Shown in pieces: positions 10,101 to 15,539 of a DNA stretch of 34,464 nt (positions within the stretch are counted from its first letter, which is position 1; each line of letters begins with the position of its first letter). The position numbers and the translations under genes were made by a program. The notes below the pieces were generated by a model, which saw nothing but the letters and a program-made list of their open reading frames with translations, made no database searches and was not told where the DNA came from. Origin of the DNA: Clostridia bacterium (lineage in GTDB: Bacteria > Bacillota > Clostridia > Lachnospirales > JAKSVV01); NCBI GenBank assembly GCA_024407775.1, contig JAKSVV010000005.1, positions 1 to 34,464 on the forward strand. The letters are read 5' to 3'.

Positions 10101-10588
10101 GTTCTGCCATCATTAAGATTTAATGCTGACTTAACTTCTTCATTGTTTGCTGCAACATCAGCTGCTTTTGCTGTTAACTCTTCTGCGGAATTTGGGAATT
10201 CCTCATTGATTGTAACAGTAACACTTCCGTTACCAAGAACAACTTCCATATCATACAACTGGATTCTAACTGGCTTTTCGCCATTAGGATCTGGTGTAGG
10301 AATAGGATCTTCTGGTTCTGGAGAAGGCACTGGGTCCTCTGGTGGAATTTCGCCATTAGGCAATTCTCCGTTTGGATCCCCAGTTGGGTCTTCATTTGGT
10401 AATTCACCATCTGGTTCTGGATTCTCATTTCCCGAAGGATCTGGGTCTTCATTACCTGGTAATTCACCATCTGGTGCTTCATTTCCTGGCTCTGGGCCTT
10501 CTGCTGCGTTAACGTTCATAGGAACATTAATACTGTTGAAAGTCAGAGTGACTGCTAATGCGCTTACTAATAATCTTTTCAGCTTCAT
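1184..10588 (-). CDS. Giant LPXTG-anchored, multi-repeat surface protein with fibro-slime-type domain
   Basis: This is a 3134-residue exported protein. Residues 1-28 look like a signal peptide ending in an Ala-rich site, and 29-106 are a Pro/Gly/Glu/Asp linker. Roughly 420-685 resemble the fibro-slime domain (a PA14-like fold), with GDDDVWVFIDGK at 599-610 followed by a conserved Asp-Ile-Gly-Gly-Val-His. From about 687 to 3050 there are some 27 tyrosine- and aspartate-rich units of about 88 residues that resemble MucBP-type beta modules. The end carries a DP/KDD linker, LPQTG at 3096-3100, a membrane segment and a basic-then-acidic tail, which are the signals for sortase anchoring to the wall. 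An adhesive, stalk-like role is inferred; the ligand is unknown. AAGGAGAG precedes the ATG. It prefers CAG for Gln, unlike the flagellins and most housekeeping genes nearby. No sortase gene lies in the window. Confidence 0.9.
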   Translation of the reverse strand: MKLKRLLVSALAVTLTFNSINVPMNVNAAEGPEPGNEAPDGELPGNEDPDPSGNENPEPDGELPNEDPTGDPNGELPNGEIPPEDPVPSPEPEDPIPTPDPNGEKPVRIQLYDMEVVLGNGSVTVTINEEFPNSAEELTAKAADVAANNEEVKSALNLNDGRTYSISSISPNGYAINDFDYVNVTQNVKVRVELKANEENDPIVPPVIKGYMIHYVDDVNDIPVKVDTVFPANADEVLAAVNSNVTNDVKSAFGQDLELGEVYISDNGVDTLAANFDYSKATENAFVKVFVKAKGAKVTFKFTALIYDSKEWNNQSYLKVRDQLPAYSFNAELDEFFKDQSGVKPFANEFIKTQEFFDATGYDETTKIKAAQCWIVNNGVESAMAQYDYSQALAEDLEVIAVVSGSGLTVPNGNLPIKYDTPAAYMTASFYNFNEDDWGAENWQFLFGGNRGGWPNQFTGGSSVVTGLAENNLDNGFQLKVQMTNGSRNPFTNPVGTYGFPFADGGNGYLVFDSDSHFTTTKNVENGNLKLYHDPGYINDNGYTKAFMPFNEITDYAGNQFRINEEKDYFFGMQIDLPFTMPVGGKLADGSDMMFEFRGDDDVWVFIDGKLVLDIGGVHGATTGTIDYATGARIVNGQSQGNLKDLFPNGLAEKEQHEMKLFYLERGAGKSNCYIKFNSTAFVEPVKYHYTENHHYLNKRTGDNPTFTKEDTDYESGTFEAKPIPTYNGVNYKLTKVTCDDVEVDIKDSYTTTDKNAKYDFYYELDEYSFQVIHEYVNKEDSSKSHTVKGDVEYYKNSETKTSQPKTEDPYVLTSCTINDKDAAATNHTFTADKDGNVVVKYTYVYELPKYNWDAKYYYEDPNNFGTYIEDTKLADSGKYSTSQIVSSKDKEGYVLKNTEVKTYKTSDFVDNGKVESVGLIADICRDSSVRFYYNLKDYKYTVIYEYPDKDPEEHPGTYKTTVTTTGDPDADEYYELEKVTEKKDGNDPEDRPTKSTQDFNSDDDGDFTVTYKYKAREFNIKEFYVYLDGTNETDKEDIRNEKYTIKTSSTAPATREHKENDYTFSYAITETADKPSGVKQLGRSFNFKANPNKNVVVTYYYTKDAYSYKVVYEYEEEDGTTSTKTGDEGSYNKTIKTIGDPLVNKDLYELVEVIEKKTTGDPIDRPTEDLQLFNSKDDGDFVVTYKYKARLYNFKETYIYDHEDDALDSSKVTYNGTYKFERKSKPNASYAEHAADWVLDEVIIKDATGDPVNGVSHKGALIEDEYSFFSGTNKNVEITYIYKAVYPEYDIVVRHFFETGSNENYVEDTSKMIKDSYKTTYDTEIDNVKDGVTYTFAYSKVSRNGGELVQGNDQNMTFTASKDGKVEVQYYYNAPEYKFTESHYYTHKSDANLSKDFPNKVNTSYKFSKQSIAETTYNNVLFDLVKVVINGKEYKKGETGFAQSYMFEAQKDGNVDIKYYYEADYKTYTYTVINYYEDENGDYVPVTTVDHKEYKGNLTTNDTPSHDGEDYTLVDVKISTNDGDPETAKDITSEQKFFSDEDGNVVVSYYHKAPVHKITINHHYDFLTGTALDDEVLGTATDYKVKTSADAVTDHNGIVWKLVKVRYDSEMGIFNFASNPARNIYPGTHYEFEGAYDKDVEIDFYYEADYNECNYSVKYFYETENGDIEDTSKANNQSYKGDKKVNLTDNDYIYDGKVYTFRESKFSEDGKNTYPNTTKEFNFNSDVDGNVAIEYYFNAPIFKLNVKHVYDHENDAKDGTVEEDPIDFKFTAEAKSKKEYKNETFTLDKVTVNGEEITLSDLVKITDKDVKDGKVDVVFYYSAENPYFNYEIHHFYEVESGKFVESMPVDKGSYKNEKTAKAIFNYNGKTYVLKSSDYTSTLEPSKQDKNEVSYTFNAEVDKDFVVNFYYTAPKHTFEEEHFYNHISDSSLNGKIDNDPVDYTYNKESSPKYTYNGKTYKLVSVTINGNKVDEKNWKDVYTFSSFVDGDVKIVYTYEIDFDECTYLVEHYYETAPGEYTKANTKSDTYKGTEKISSNNVYNGITYDFEKSEFKSAKTGNEFKTGLNESYEIYSDDDKDAVIKFYYTAPVHNITEIHNYDHLNDDSKDSKENEVKFGPTEFKFDYTSNYKPEFKGVTFTLDSVTINGTTVTPEKSYKILASDYKGDVTIVYNYVASWATCNYEIHHFYEVSKGKYVEANSEDGTYQGTKDTAPNFSYNGETYTFEKSEYKSAKTSNVLTNSDKTEFSFFSDDDKDFVVNYYYNAPVYKITEVYNYDHLDDDTLDSKPGEVKFGPTEFSFDYTSKSKPVYKGVTFTLVSVTINKKTMPVEEAYKILASDYKDDVIITYNYVAEWPMYNVNVEHYYKVKENGKVDYVIDPSKSVSEKYKGTYTTDANTSYNGLTYTFEKAEITSDTISGEKYDTSYTFESEKSHDVTVKFYYDAPKYSFTENHYYDHTDDDSLDGNILGKAIDYQFDIESKSKPEYKNVVFELTEVKVNGKKVEKFDSKIFDAYTDGDVVVDYYYTASWKPYNFTEKHFYEDANGNMVEDTAKAISKSYKEQDSKSIPELNGVPFDFSYVMLTKADETEPSKVYDESYSFFCEDDKDVTINYYYTAKRANITEKFIYTHLDNPAELSGTDEVPTKSYTYDYTSYSRPNFNGIEWELVKVEVNNEEVSKEDSYTFNAVKDGNIEITYNYVASYPRYSFVEDHFYKDVDFNKQYDHKGTKEEYFSLKTSKAITTCPDDSNVYKLVAVKFVDAEGNATDAPELLDEYSFDPIKKGDKDVHIQYFYELSTEDLNVKSFHHYTLNKGVLGTDKNTVKGIDNDFKRSFSYSEDIIPEYDGRTYKLTAIEVNGVKVTADLSTLKNYADTYEANTTVDYYYELTVPVLKGTVKHIYKNLWDGKTYTVDEDPDLFIDSLKRNVSLKKVYDGDTYEMINVIVDGVKDSEFTADSKSYEFSKDFAIEINYEFYGPDLTGTVVHEYYSNGKFVGSVETRNKTFKLKDEWTEDTLTKYAGKSDYKLAWVKVNDEKVSEIKKSYNFVIEKNSYKIVFRYTRNDPDPDPKDDPKDDPKDPEPTPSPKTPVVVTQTPPQAVAKLPQTGGLISSLWAPIVCGLALVFGGFSVLFIARKKEDEE
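1430..8530 (-). repeat. About 27 protein-level repeats of ~88 residues
   Basis: Each unit opens with an aromatic-rich strand (for example YSFTENHYYDH or CNYEIHHFYEV), then a loop, a Tyr-Asn-Gly-Tyr strand with Leu-Val or Phe-Glu, and closes with Asp-Gly-Asp-Val followed by YYY-x-A. DNA identity between units looks modest, so the array is old rather than freshly expanded. Units were counted by eye from the opening strands. Confidence 0.8.
2230..6470 (-). repeat. Higher-order A-B alternation inside the repeat array
   Basis: Sixteen consecutive units alternate between two types. Type A follows an Ala-Pro junction and carries DHLDD/NHISD/THKSD-like loops. Type B follows an Ala-(Ser/Asp/Glu)-(Trp/Tyr) junction and carries FYEVxxGK/YYETxxGE-like loops. 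The building block is therefore a pair of about 178 residues present eight times. Confidence 0.7.
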
Positions 10589-10602
10589 TATTTTTTCTCT
10601 CC

Positions 10603-10620
10603 TTAAGACTATCGTCTTAA
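10603..10620 (-). promoter_or_regulatory. Inverted repeat abutting the ribosome-binding site of the surface protein
   Basis: TTAAGAC-GATA-GTCTTAA on the minus strand is a perfect 7-bp stem. Its 3' arm supplies the first bases of TTAAGGAGAG, the Shine-Dalgarno, so folding could limit ribosome access. About 30 nt further upstream is a second SD-like run, AGGAGGAGAGG, without a useful start codon after it. Confidence 0.5.
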
Positions 10621-10748
10621 ATCATTGTCAATAAGTTACCTAATACCTCTCCTCCTATAGAGTAAAACTAAAATAAAATATTAAACTATTATTCATCTCT
10701 GGCATGCTTTATTAAGCATTAAAAAAATAGAGACAAAATATCTTTTTT

Positions 10749-10777
10749 ATTTTACCATATTTTCCACATTATGTAAA
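10749..10777 (-). promoter_or_regulatory. Promoter of the giant surface protein
   Basis: TTTACA (10772-10777), a 17-base spacer and TAAAAT (10749-10754) predict a 5' leader of about 150 nt. The leader also holds the hairpin ATGCTT-AATA-AAGCAT (10704-10719) as well as the SD-linked inverted repeat. Confidence 0.6.
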
Positions 10778-10954
10778 CAATTTTTGATAAATTTTTTCCA
10801 TTTTTTTCTAAATAATTTCTTAGAGAGTGCAAACCCTTTATTTATGAGGCTTAAATAATGAATTACAATAATTATTTTTTCACTTTTCTCTATATATTAT
10901 AAAAATATATAAAAAATCTTAAAAATACACATGAAAAATATTATAAAAATTCAT

Positions 10955-10996
10955 AAAAAAAGTGGATGATTTTTATAAAATCATCCACTTTTTTTA
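10955..10996. terminator. Strong symmetrical (bidirectional) terminator
   Basis: AGTGGATGATTTT (10961-10973) and its complement (10977-10989) form a 13-bp stem flanked by an A-run on the left and a T-run on the right, so it could act in both directions. It lies between the surface-protein promoter and the flgM terminator with no gene to serve, which hints at an undetected short transcript. Confidence 0.75.
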
Positions 10997-11191
10997 TTAA
11001 ATCTGTATATGTATCTATTATTTTTATATATTTTTATCATTTTCTAGGGATATGATATATCAAATCCCTATATTTACCCATTTTTATATACAAATCACCA
11101 TTGCTAACCCTATATTTATGCCATTTTCTTATATATTTATCTATCCAATCCCTAAAATAGCATTATTTTAACCCTATTTAACTTTATAGCA
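10997..11191. other. Gene-free spacer with recurrent CCCTA motifs
   Basis: No ORF of meaningful length is present. CCCTA, or its complement TAGGG, recurs five times (near 11045, 11069, 11105, 11149 and 11170), twice as CCCTATATTTA. The segment is bounded by terminators on both sides. It could hold a small RNA, but no good promoter was found. Confidence 0.35.
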
Positions 11192-11216
11192 TAAAAAAAG
11201 GAAGCATAAGCTTCCT
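11192..11216 (-). terminator. flgM terminator
   Basis: AGGAAGC (11199-11205) and GCTTCCT (11210-11216) form a 7-bp stem followed on the minus strand by seven T. Confidence 0.85.
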
Positions 11217-11246
11217 ATTTTTATCATTATCCTTTTTTCCTACTTA

Positions 11247-11513
11247 TTATCCCATAAGCTTATCAACTAAAGCATCGATGTCGTAGTCATAAGTTCCATT
11301 ATCCATTCTTTGTTTGATGTCATTTACTAGATCTTCTCTTACGTCATCAGCTTTCATTGCTTCTTGTAAAGCTAGAGTGAAGTCTGCAGCTGTTTTTGAT
11401 AATTCAGCTTTATCCTTACCCATTGTACGTGCAACTCCATTTACACCATTCGCTTTATTTACGCTTGAAGTATTATATACTCCATAAGTAGCATTAATTT
11501 TATTTACATCCAT
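11247..11513 (-). CDS. flgM: FlgM, anti-sigma-D (sigma-28) factor
   Basis: This 88-residue protein matches the FlgM family: a flexible N-terminal half and a C-terminal half with the conserved VREDLVNDIKQRMDNGTYD stretch and a closing Val-Asp-Lys-Leu-Met helix. FlgM holds the flagellar sigma factor inactive until the hook-basal body is complete and, in many species, until it is exported. I place the start at the ATG at 11511-11513, because AGAGGTG lies 6 bases upstream; an in-frame GTG nine bases earlier overlaps that Shine-Dalgarno. Two sigma-D-type promoters precede the gene, so it is probably under the feedback control of the factor it inhibits. It is monocistronic, ends in a strong terminator, and lies away from the flagellin island. 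Confidence 0.9.
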   Translation of the reverse strand: MDVNKINATYGVYNTSSVNKANGVNGVARTMGKDKAELSKTAADFTLALQEAMKADDVREDLVNDIKQRMDNGTYDYDIDALVDKLMG

Positions 11514-11557
11514 GTAAATCACCTCTTTCTAAATTACTCTAGAACCTTCTATATTAT

Positions 11558-11584
11558 TTATCGGCTCTGCTTTTAATTTCTTTA
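11558..11584 (-). promoter_or_regulatory. Sigma-D (sigma-28) promoter of flgM, proximal
   Basis: TAAA (11581-11584), 15 bases, then GCCGATAA (11558-11565) on the minus strand is an essentially perfect sigma-28 promoter, about 45 bases upstream of the flgM start. Confidence 0.85.
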
Positions 11585-11592
11585 TACCTATA

Positions 11593-11617
11593 AGAAAAAT
11601 ATTTTAAATATTTTTCT
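11593..11617. repeat. AT-rich palindrome between the two flgM promoters
   Basis: A 25-base near-perfect palindrome has 12-base arms built on AGAAAAATATTT. It lies between the tandem sigma-D promoters and could be a protein site or a hairpin in the longer transcript. Confidence 0.4.
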
Positions 11618-11627
11618 CCTACTATAT

Positions 11628-11654
11628 ATATCGGATGTTTTAATAAAAAGTTTA
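11628..11654 (-). promoter_or_regulatory. Sigma-D promoter of flgM, distal
   Basis: TAAA (11651-11654), 15 bases, then TCCGATAT (11628-11635). It is a second sigma-28-type promoter 70 bases upstream of the first, with the same spacing. Confidence 0.75.
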
Positions 11655-11696
11655 CATTTTTTTACAATTTTTATTAATTTTTTTAAATATTTTTAT

Positions 11697-11712
11697 ATGC
11701 ATAATTATGCAT
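11697..11712. repeat. 16-base palindrome ATGCATAATTATGCAT
   Basis: A perfect palindrome lies between the anti-sigma gene and the flgM promoters, with a T-run only on the plus-strand side. No convincing minus-strand terminator was found after the anti-sigma gene, so read-through into flgM is possible. Confidence 0.4.
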
Positions 11713-11801
11713 GTTTTTATTTATCATATTTATACATAAATTATAACATATTATACATATAAAAATCAATAATTTTTAAGTTGTATCTTATTATGTATTT
11801 A

Positions 11802-13253
11802 TTAATCTCTATCTTTTAGTAAGAATGTTTTTAATCCAAAGAATACAAATGCAAATAGTATTAAGAAGAATATTATAAATAAAATATTTTCTGTTATCCA
11901 TAAGAATACATCTTGTAACATTCTAACGAAATTATTCCATCCATTTATGAATCCTTTTTTAATTCCATTAGCAAATGTTTTACCTGATAAAATTCCTTCT
12001 AGATCTTCTTCACTTATTTCTTTAAATGTTACTTCTAGTTTTACTATTTCTATTTCTTTACTCTTTGCCTCTAATTTTGCTTCAAGATTTTTTATAGCTT
12101 CTTCTTCGCTCTTTATATTTTCACTCAGGGCAGCCTCCTCAGTGTCATAATTATCACTATCTTTATCTAAGCTGTCTCTTTCATTTTTATGTGTAAGTAA
12201 TTGTTCTCTAACATTACTTAGCATAACTTCAACATCTTCTTTTGTTTCAATATCTATTTCATCTTGGGTAACATTAATATCATACTTACCTAGTTTTTCA
12301 ATTTCGCTTTTTAAGTTATTATAATTTTCACCAAGAACTCTTAATGCAATAGTACATGTTCTATCATCATCTTGTGTTAGAACATTATTTGGATTATTAA
12401 GATAAATATTTTCATAATAAATTTTTGCATTATATTTATCACATGATTTTTTTAATTCATCAATTGATTTATCAAAGTTTGATGTATATAAATTCATTAA
12501 ACCTTTTTTAGTTACTTCATCATCTGTTTCTAAAACTAGTGCATACTCATCAACATTACTAAATCCTTTTTGACTAATTATATCGTTAGTAGTATTTGAT
12601 ATACTTCCAGCATATGTTGATTCTTCTTTTTCTTCACTAGTAGCTTCTTCTAAAGTTTTATCTAGATAAGCACCATCATTTGTTGTTACACCAAAATCTA
12701 AATTATCACTAACTACTTTTATTTCATCATTAGATTCTTCTTCGCTTGCTTCTTCAGCTGCTGCTTTAGTATCAGATTTTTTAGTACTAAATAGTAAGTC
12801 ATCAGCTGTTAGTGATTTTGATTTTGTATTTTCTGCTTTTTCTTTTTCTATTGCTTCATTAACTTTTTCATTTAGTTTTAATACATTCATATTTTTAAAA
12901 TCTATGTTTTTGAAATCTATGAATGATAAACCAAAGGCTACAATAAATACTGCAGCTAGTGCAACACTTGCTCTTCTTAGAGCTGTTACTACTGCAATTT
13001 TATTTTCTCTTTTTTCTGTTTCATTAAATGATTTCATACCATTAACTTCAACCATGATATTTTTATGTAGTTCATCAGGAACTAGTTTAGGGCTATCATT
13101 TTCTATGGCATTCATCATCTTTTTAACTTTCTTATATTCACTAGCACACCAAGGGCATTCTTTAAGATGTTCTTTTATTTCATCCATTTGTTCTTTACTA
13201 AGACTTTCTTCATAAAATTTAAAACTTAGTTTTTTAACTTTACCACATCTCAT
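11802..13253 (-). CDS. Membrane anti-sigma factor: zinc-finger plus DUF4349-like domain
   Basis: This is a 483-residue protein. The cytoplasmic N-terminus carries the anti-sigma zinc-binding signature H29-x3-C33-x2-C36. A membrane segment lies at about 94-112, followed by an acidic low-complexity stretch to about 230. A large outer domain (about 236-450) with a long coiled coil and a final membrane helix (about 450-475) matches the layout of DUF4349 proteins. The gene starts 5 bases after the ECF sigma gene, so it is almost surely the cognate anti-sigma factor. By family knowledge it would hold the sigma factor at the membrane, and release would depend on the outer domain. The inducing signal is not known. 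The DUF4349 assignment rests on overall layout rather than on one diagnostic motif. Confidence 0.8.
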   Translation of the reverse strand: MRCGKVKKLSFKFYEESLSKEQMDEIKEHLKECPWCASEYKKVKKMMNAIENDSPKLVPDELHKNIMVEVNGMKSFNETEKRENKIAVVTALRRASVALAAVFIVAFGLSFIDFKNIDFKNMNVLKLNEKVNEAIEKEKAENTKSKSLTADDLLFSTKKSDTKAAAEEASEEESNDEIKVVSDNLDFGVTTNDGAYLDKTLEEATSEEKEESTYAGSISNTTNDIISQKGFSNVDEYALVLETDDEVTKKGLMNLYTSNFDKSIDELKKSCDKYNAKIYYENIYLNNPNNVLTQDDDRTCTIALRVLGENYNNLKSEIEKLGKYDINVTQDEIDIETKEDVEVMLSNVREQLLTHKNERDSLDKDSDNYDTEEAALSENIKSEEEAIKNLEAKLEAKSKEIEIVKLEVTFKEISEEDLEGILSGKTFANGIKKGFINGWNNFVRMLQDVFLWITENILFIIFFLILFAFVFFGLKTFLLKDRD

Positions 13254-13258
13254 AAAAA

Positions 13259-13915
13259 TTATTTACCCCCTTTCACTAGTTCTTCATTCTTAAAAGAAAA
13301 ATCTTTATACTGATTTCTTTTTCTTTTCTTTTCAAGTTTTAAATATTTTTCTTTTATTTGTAATCTACCTCTATTTACTCTAACCTTAACAGTATTAATA
13401 TTTACTTTAAGAGTTTCACTTATTTCTTCATAAGTTAATCCTTGCATATCTCTAAGAACTATGACTACTCTATATTTAAGTGGAAGAGATTTTATTATGT
13501 TTTTAATATCACCTCTAAGTTCTTCTTCAATCATAAGTTCTTCAGGAGTCTTACCTTTTTTATCAGGAACTTCATATGTTGGCATGTCTTCAGGATCTAC
13601 TATATCAAATATTCTTTTTTTCTTTCTGTTATATTCATCTATACATGTGTTGATTGCAATTTTATAAACCCATGTTTTAAATTGAGAGTTAAATTTAAAT
13701 GAATTAATATTCTTATAAATTTTAACGAATATTTCTTGAGTACAATCTTGTGCATCTAGTGAGTTATAAAAAACATTATAACAAAGGTTATACACATAAC
13801 CTTCATATAGTGTTACTAGATGTTCAAATGCTTTCATATTTCCACGTTGGGCTTCGACTACTGTTTCGTTTTCATTGCCCATAGATAATAAATTAATTTC
13901 TTTATTCTTAGACAT
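13259..13915 (-). CDS. ECF-type RNA polymerase sigma factor
   Basis: This 218-residue sigma factor has only regions 2 and 4, as expected for the extracytoplasmic-function group. Region 2 lies at about 14-90 (AFEHLVTLYEGYVYNLCY, then CTQEIFVKIYKNI and TWVYKIAINT). Region 4 lies at about 125-190, with the helix-turn-helix LTYEEISETLKVNINTVKVR. I start it at the ATG at 13913-13915, which has AAGGA 7 bases upstream; an in-frame start further upstream would overlap comEA and lacks such a site. It follows comEA by 19 bases and precedes its anti-sigma gene by 5. The target regulon cannot be read from this window. No ECF autoregulatory promoter was recognised. Confidence 0.88.
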   Translation of the reverse strand: MSKNKEINLLSMGNENETVVEAQRGNMKAFEHLVTLYEGYVYNLCYNVFYNSLDAQDCTQEIFVKIYKNINSFKFNSQFKTWVYKIAINTCIDEYNRKKKRIFDIVDPEDMPTYEVPDKKGKTPEELMIEEELRGDIKNIIKSLPLKYRVVIVLRDMQGLTYEEISETLKVNINTVKVRVNRGRLQIKEKYLKLEKKRKRNQYKDFSFKNEELVKGGK

Positions 13916-13934
13916 ATACTTATCCTTCTTTATT

Positions 13935-14483
13935 TTATACTTCAATGTATTTTTTAATTTTATTAAATTTAGCTTCACCTATGCCGCTAACATTTTTAAT
14001 GTCATCGATAGAATTAAAATTACCTTTATCATTTCTATAAGAAATAATTTTAGAAGCAATGGCTTCACCTATGCCAGGTAATTTTGTTAAGTCATTAAGT
14101 GATGCTTTATTAATATTTATTATTTCATATGTGATATTATTTTTATCTTCATAAGTTGCATTAGTTTTTGTTTTAGTTTCATCTTTAGTTTCTTTTACTT
14201 CATCATTAATATTATTTTCTTTTTCATTTTCTTTTTTAATTTCATCATTAATATTTTTCATATCATTTTTTAATATATTATTTTTAACCATTGTTTCAAT
14301 GGTGATGTTGCCATCAGTAAATCTATCTCCAGAGATATGATTATCTATTAGTGTGATTAATGTTAATGATAAGATTGTAATTAAAACTATTAAAAATATT
14401 TTAATGTTATCAATGTTTAAAAACTTATTAGTAATATCACTTACTATTATGTTAGAGAATATTTTTAGTCTTTCCTTATCCGT
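13935..14483 (-). CDS. comEA: ComEA-like DNA-binding protein, apparent ACG start
   Basis: The reading frame is open for 182 residues from an ACG at 14481-14483 that sits exactly 7 bases after AAGGAG. Residues 29-46 are a single membrane helix. About 60-120 is a Lys/Glu/Asn-rich linker, and 124-180 are two helix-hairpin-helix motifs (INKASLN, LPGIGEAIA at 135-143, VSGIGEAKF at 165-173). This is the ComEA layout: a membrane-tethered receptor for incoming DNA in natural transformation. The first ordinary ATG (14291) has no Shine-Dalgarno and would delete the membrane anchor. No ATG, GTG or TTG occurs in the 64 upstream codons. Either ACG is used inefficiently, or the start has been lost by mutation. 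It lies 26 bases after punA and upstream of the ECF sigma gene. Confidence 0.7.
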   Translation of the reverse strand, partial: TDKERLKIFSNIIVSDITNKFLNIDNIKIFLIVLITILSLTLITLIDNHISGDRFTDGNITIETMVKNNILKNDMKNINDEIKKENEKENNINDEVKETKDETKTKTNATYEDKNNITYEIININKASLNDLTKLPGIGEAIASKIISYRNDKGNFNSIDDIKNVSGIGEAKFNKIKKYIEV

Positions 14484-14509
14484 ATATTATCTCCTTCATA
14501 TTTTGTTTT

Positions 14510-15325
14510 TTATTTACCTATTTCTTTTATGATTGCTTCAGTAAGTTTCATCATATCATTCTTTACTCTTTCTGATACTTCTAAAACTTCTTTATGATCT
14601 AATGGTTTATCTAAAATACCAGCGGCCATATTTGTTATGCAGCTAAGTCCTAAGATATCCATACCCATGTGACGAGCTACTAATGCTTCAGGTACTGTAC
14701 TCATACCTACCATATCTCCACCAAGTATTCTAACCATTTTTACTTCACTAGGTGTTTCGTAGTTTGGTCCAGTAAGATAAGTATAAACTCCTTCTTGTAC
14801 TTTTAGACCTAAACTATCAGCAACAAGTTTCACTTTATCACGAAATTCTTTTTTATAAACATTACTCATGTCAGGGAATCTTGGCCCGAACTCATCATAG
14901 TTTTTACCGATAAGAGGATTACGCATTCCAAGGTTAATGTGATCAGTAATAATAGCAATGTCACCAGGGTTAAAACTTTCATTAACTGCTCCTGCTGCAT
15001 TTGTTAAGATTACTTTTTTAATACCAAGGTATCCGAATACTCTCATAGGGAATGTTACTTCTTTCATATCGTAACCTTCATAGTGATGTATTCTTCCTTT
15101 CATCATTAATGTTTTAACATCACCAATCTTTCCGTATATAAGTTTACCAGCATGTCCTACGACTGTTGAGACTGGGAAGTTTGGTATGTCTTTATAATCG
15201 ATTTCGATACAATCACTAGCAATGTCAGCTAGATCAGAAAGACCTGATCCTAGAACTATTACTAGATCAATATCATCATTAATTTTGCTTTTAATAAATT
15301 CAGCTGCTTCTTTAATTTTTTCCAT
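14510..15325 (-). CDS. punA: Purine nucleoside phosphorylase, trimeric (family 2) type
   Basis: This 271-residue enzyme should cleave purine ribo- and deoxyribonucleosides with phosphate to the base and (deoxy)ribose-1-phosphate. Visible motifs are the phosphate loop LGSGLS (25-30), GRIHHYEGY (77-85), TNAAGAVN (108-115), GPNYETPSE (186-194) and GMSTVPEA (207-214). N232 in SCITNMAAG is the usual base-contacting Asn of guanine/hypoxanthine-specific enzymes. Length is normal for the family, and AGGAG precedes the ATG. It has its own promoter just after the pgi terminator and leads a likely operon with comEA, the ECF sigma factor and its anti-sigma factor, a mixed company with no obvious metabolic link. 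Confidence 0.93.
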   Translation of the reverse strand: MEKIKEAAEFIKSKINDDIDLVIVLGSGLSDLADIASDCIEIDYKDIPNFPVSTVVGHAGKLIYGKIGDVKTLMMKGRIHHYEGYDMKEVTFPMRVFGYLGIKKVILTNAAGAVNESFNPGDIAIITDHINLGMRNPLIGKNYDEFGPRFPDMSNVYKKEFRDKVKLVADSLGLKVQEGVYTYLTGPNYETPSEVKMVRILGGDMVGMSTVPEALVARHMGMDILGLSCITNMAAGILDKPLDHKEVLEVSERVKNDMMKLTEAIIKEIGK

Positions 15326-15431
15326 AAGAGGCTCCTTTTCATTTTAAATTATTTTTTGTTTTGTTTTTTTGTTTTCACTTTATTATTTGTTTCAATTTTG
15401 TTTTAGAAATACTTAATATTTCTCCAATTTA

Positions 15432-15459
15432 ATTATACATTGATAAATCTATTTAGCAA
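15432..15459 (-). promoter_or_regulatory. Promoter of the punA operon
   Basis: TTGCTA (15454-15459), a 16-base spacer and TATAAT (15432-15437). It lies directly downstream of the pgi terminator, giving a leader of about 100 nt. Confidence 0.6.
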
Positions 15460-15473
15460 GATTAATGACATAT

Positions 15474-15504
15474 AAAAAATGGCATACATAGCATGCCATT
15501 TTTT
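15474..15504 (-). terminator. pgi terminator
   Basis: ATGGCAT (15479-15485) and ATGCCAT (15493-15499) pair around a 7-base loop, with A- and T-runs extending the stem on both sides. Confidence 0.8.
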
Positions 15505-15539
15505 ATATGTTTTATATTTATTTTTATTTTTCATTTTTA

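Noticed and set aside
10083-10634. Plus-strand ORF of 183 codons, Gly/Ser-rich, opposite the N-terminus of the surface protein
   Set aside because: The Gly/Ser bias mirrors the Pro/Glu linker of the real gene on the other strand. No start signal or promoter was seen.
13935-14291. comEA starting at the first ATG (118 residues)
   Set aside because: There is no Shine-Dalgarno before it, and the open frame upstream encodes the membrane helix expected of ComEA. The SD at 14491-14496 points to 14483.
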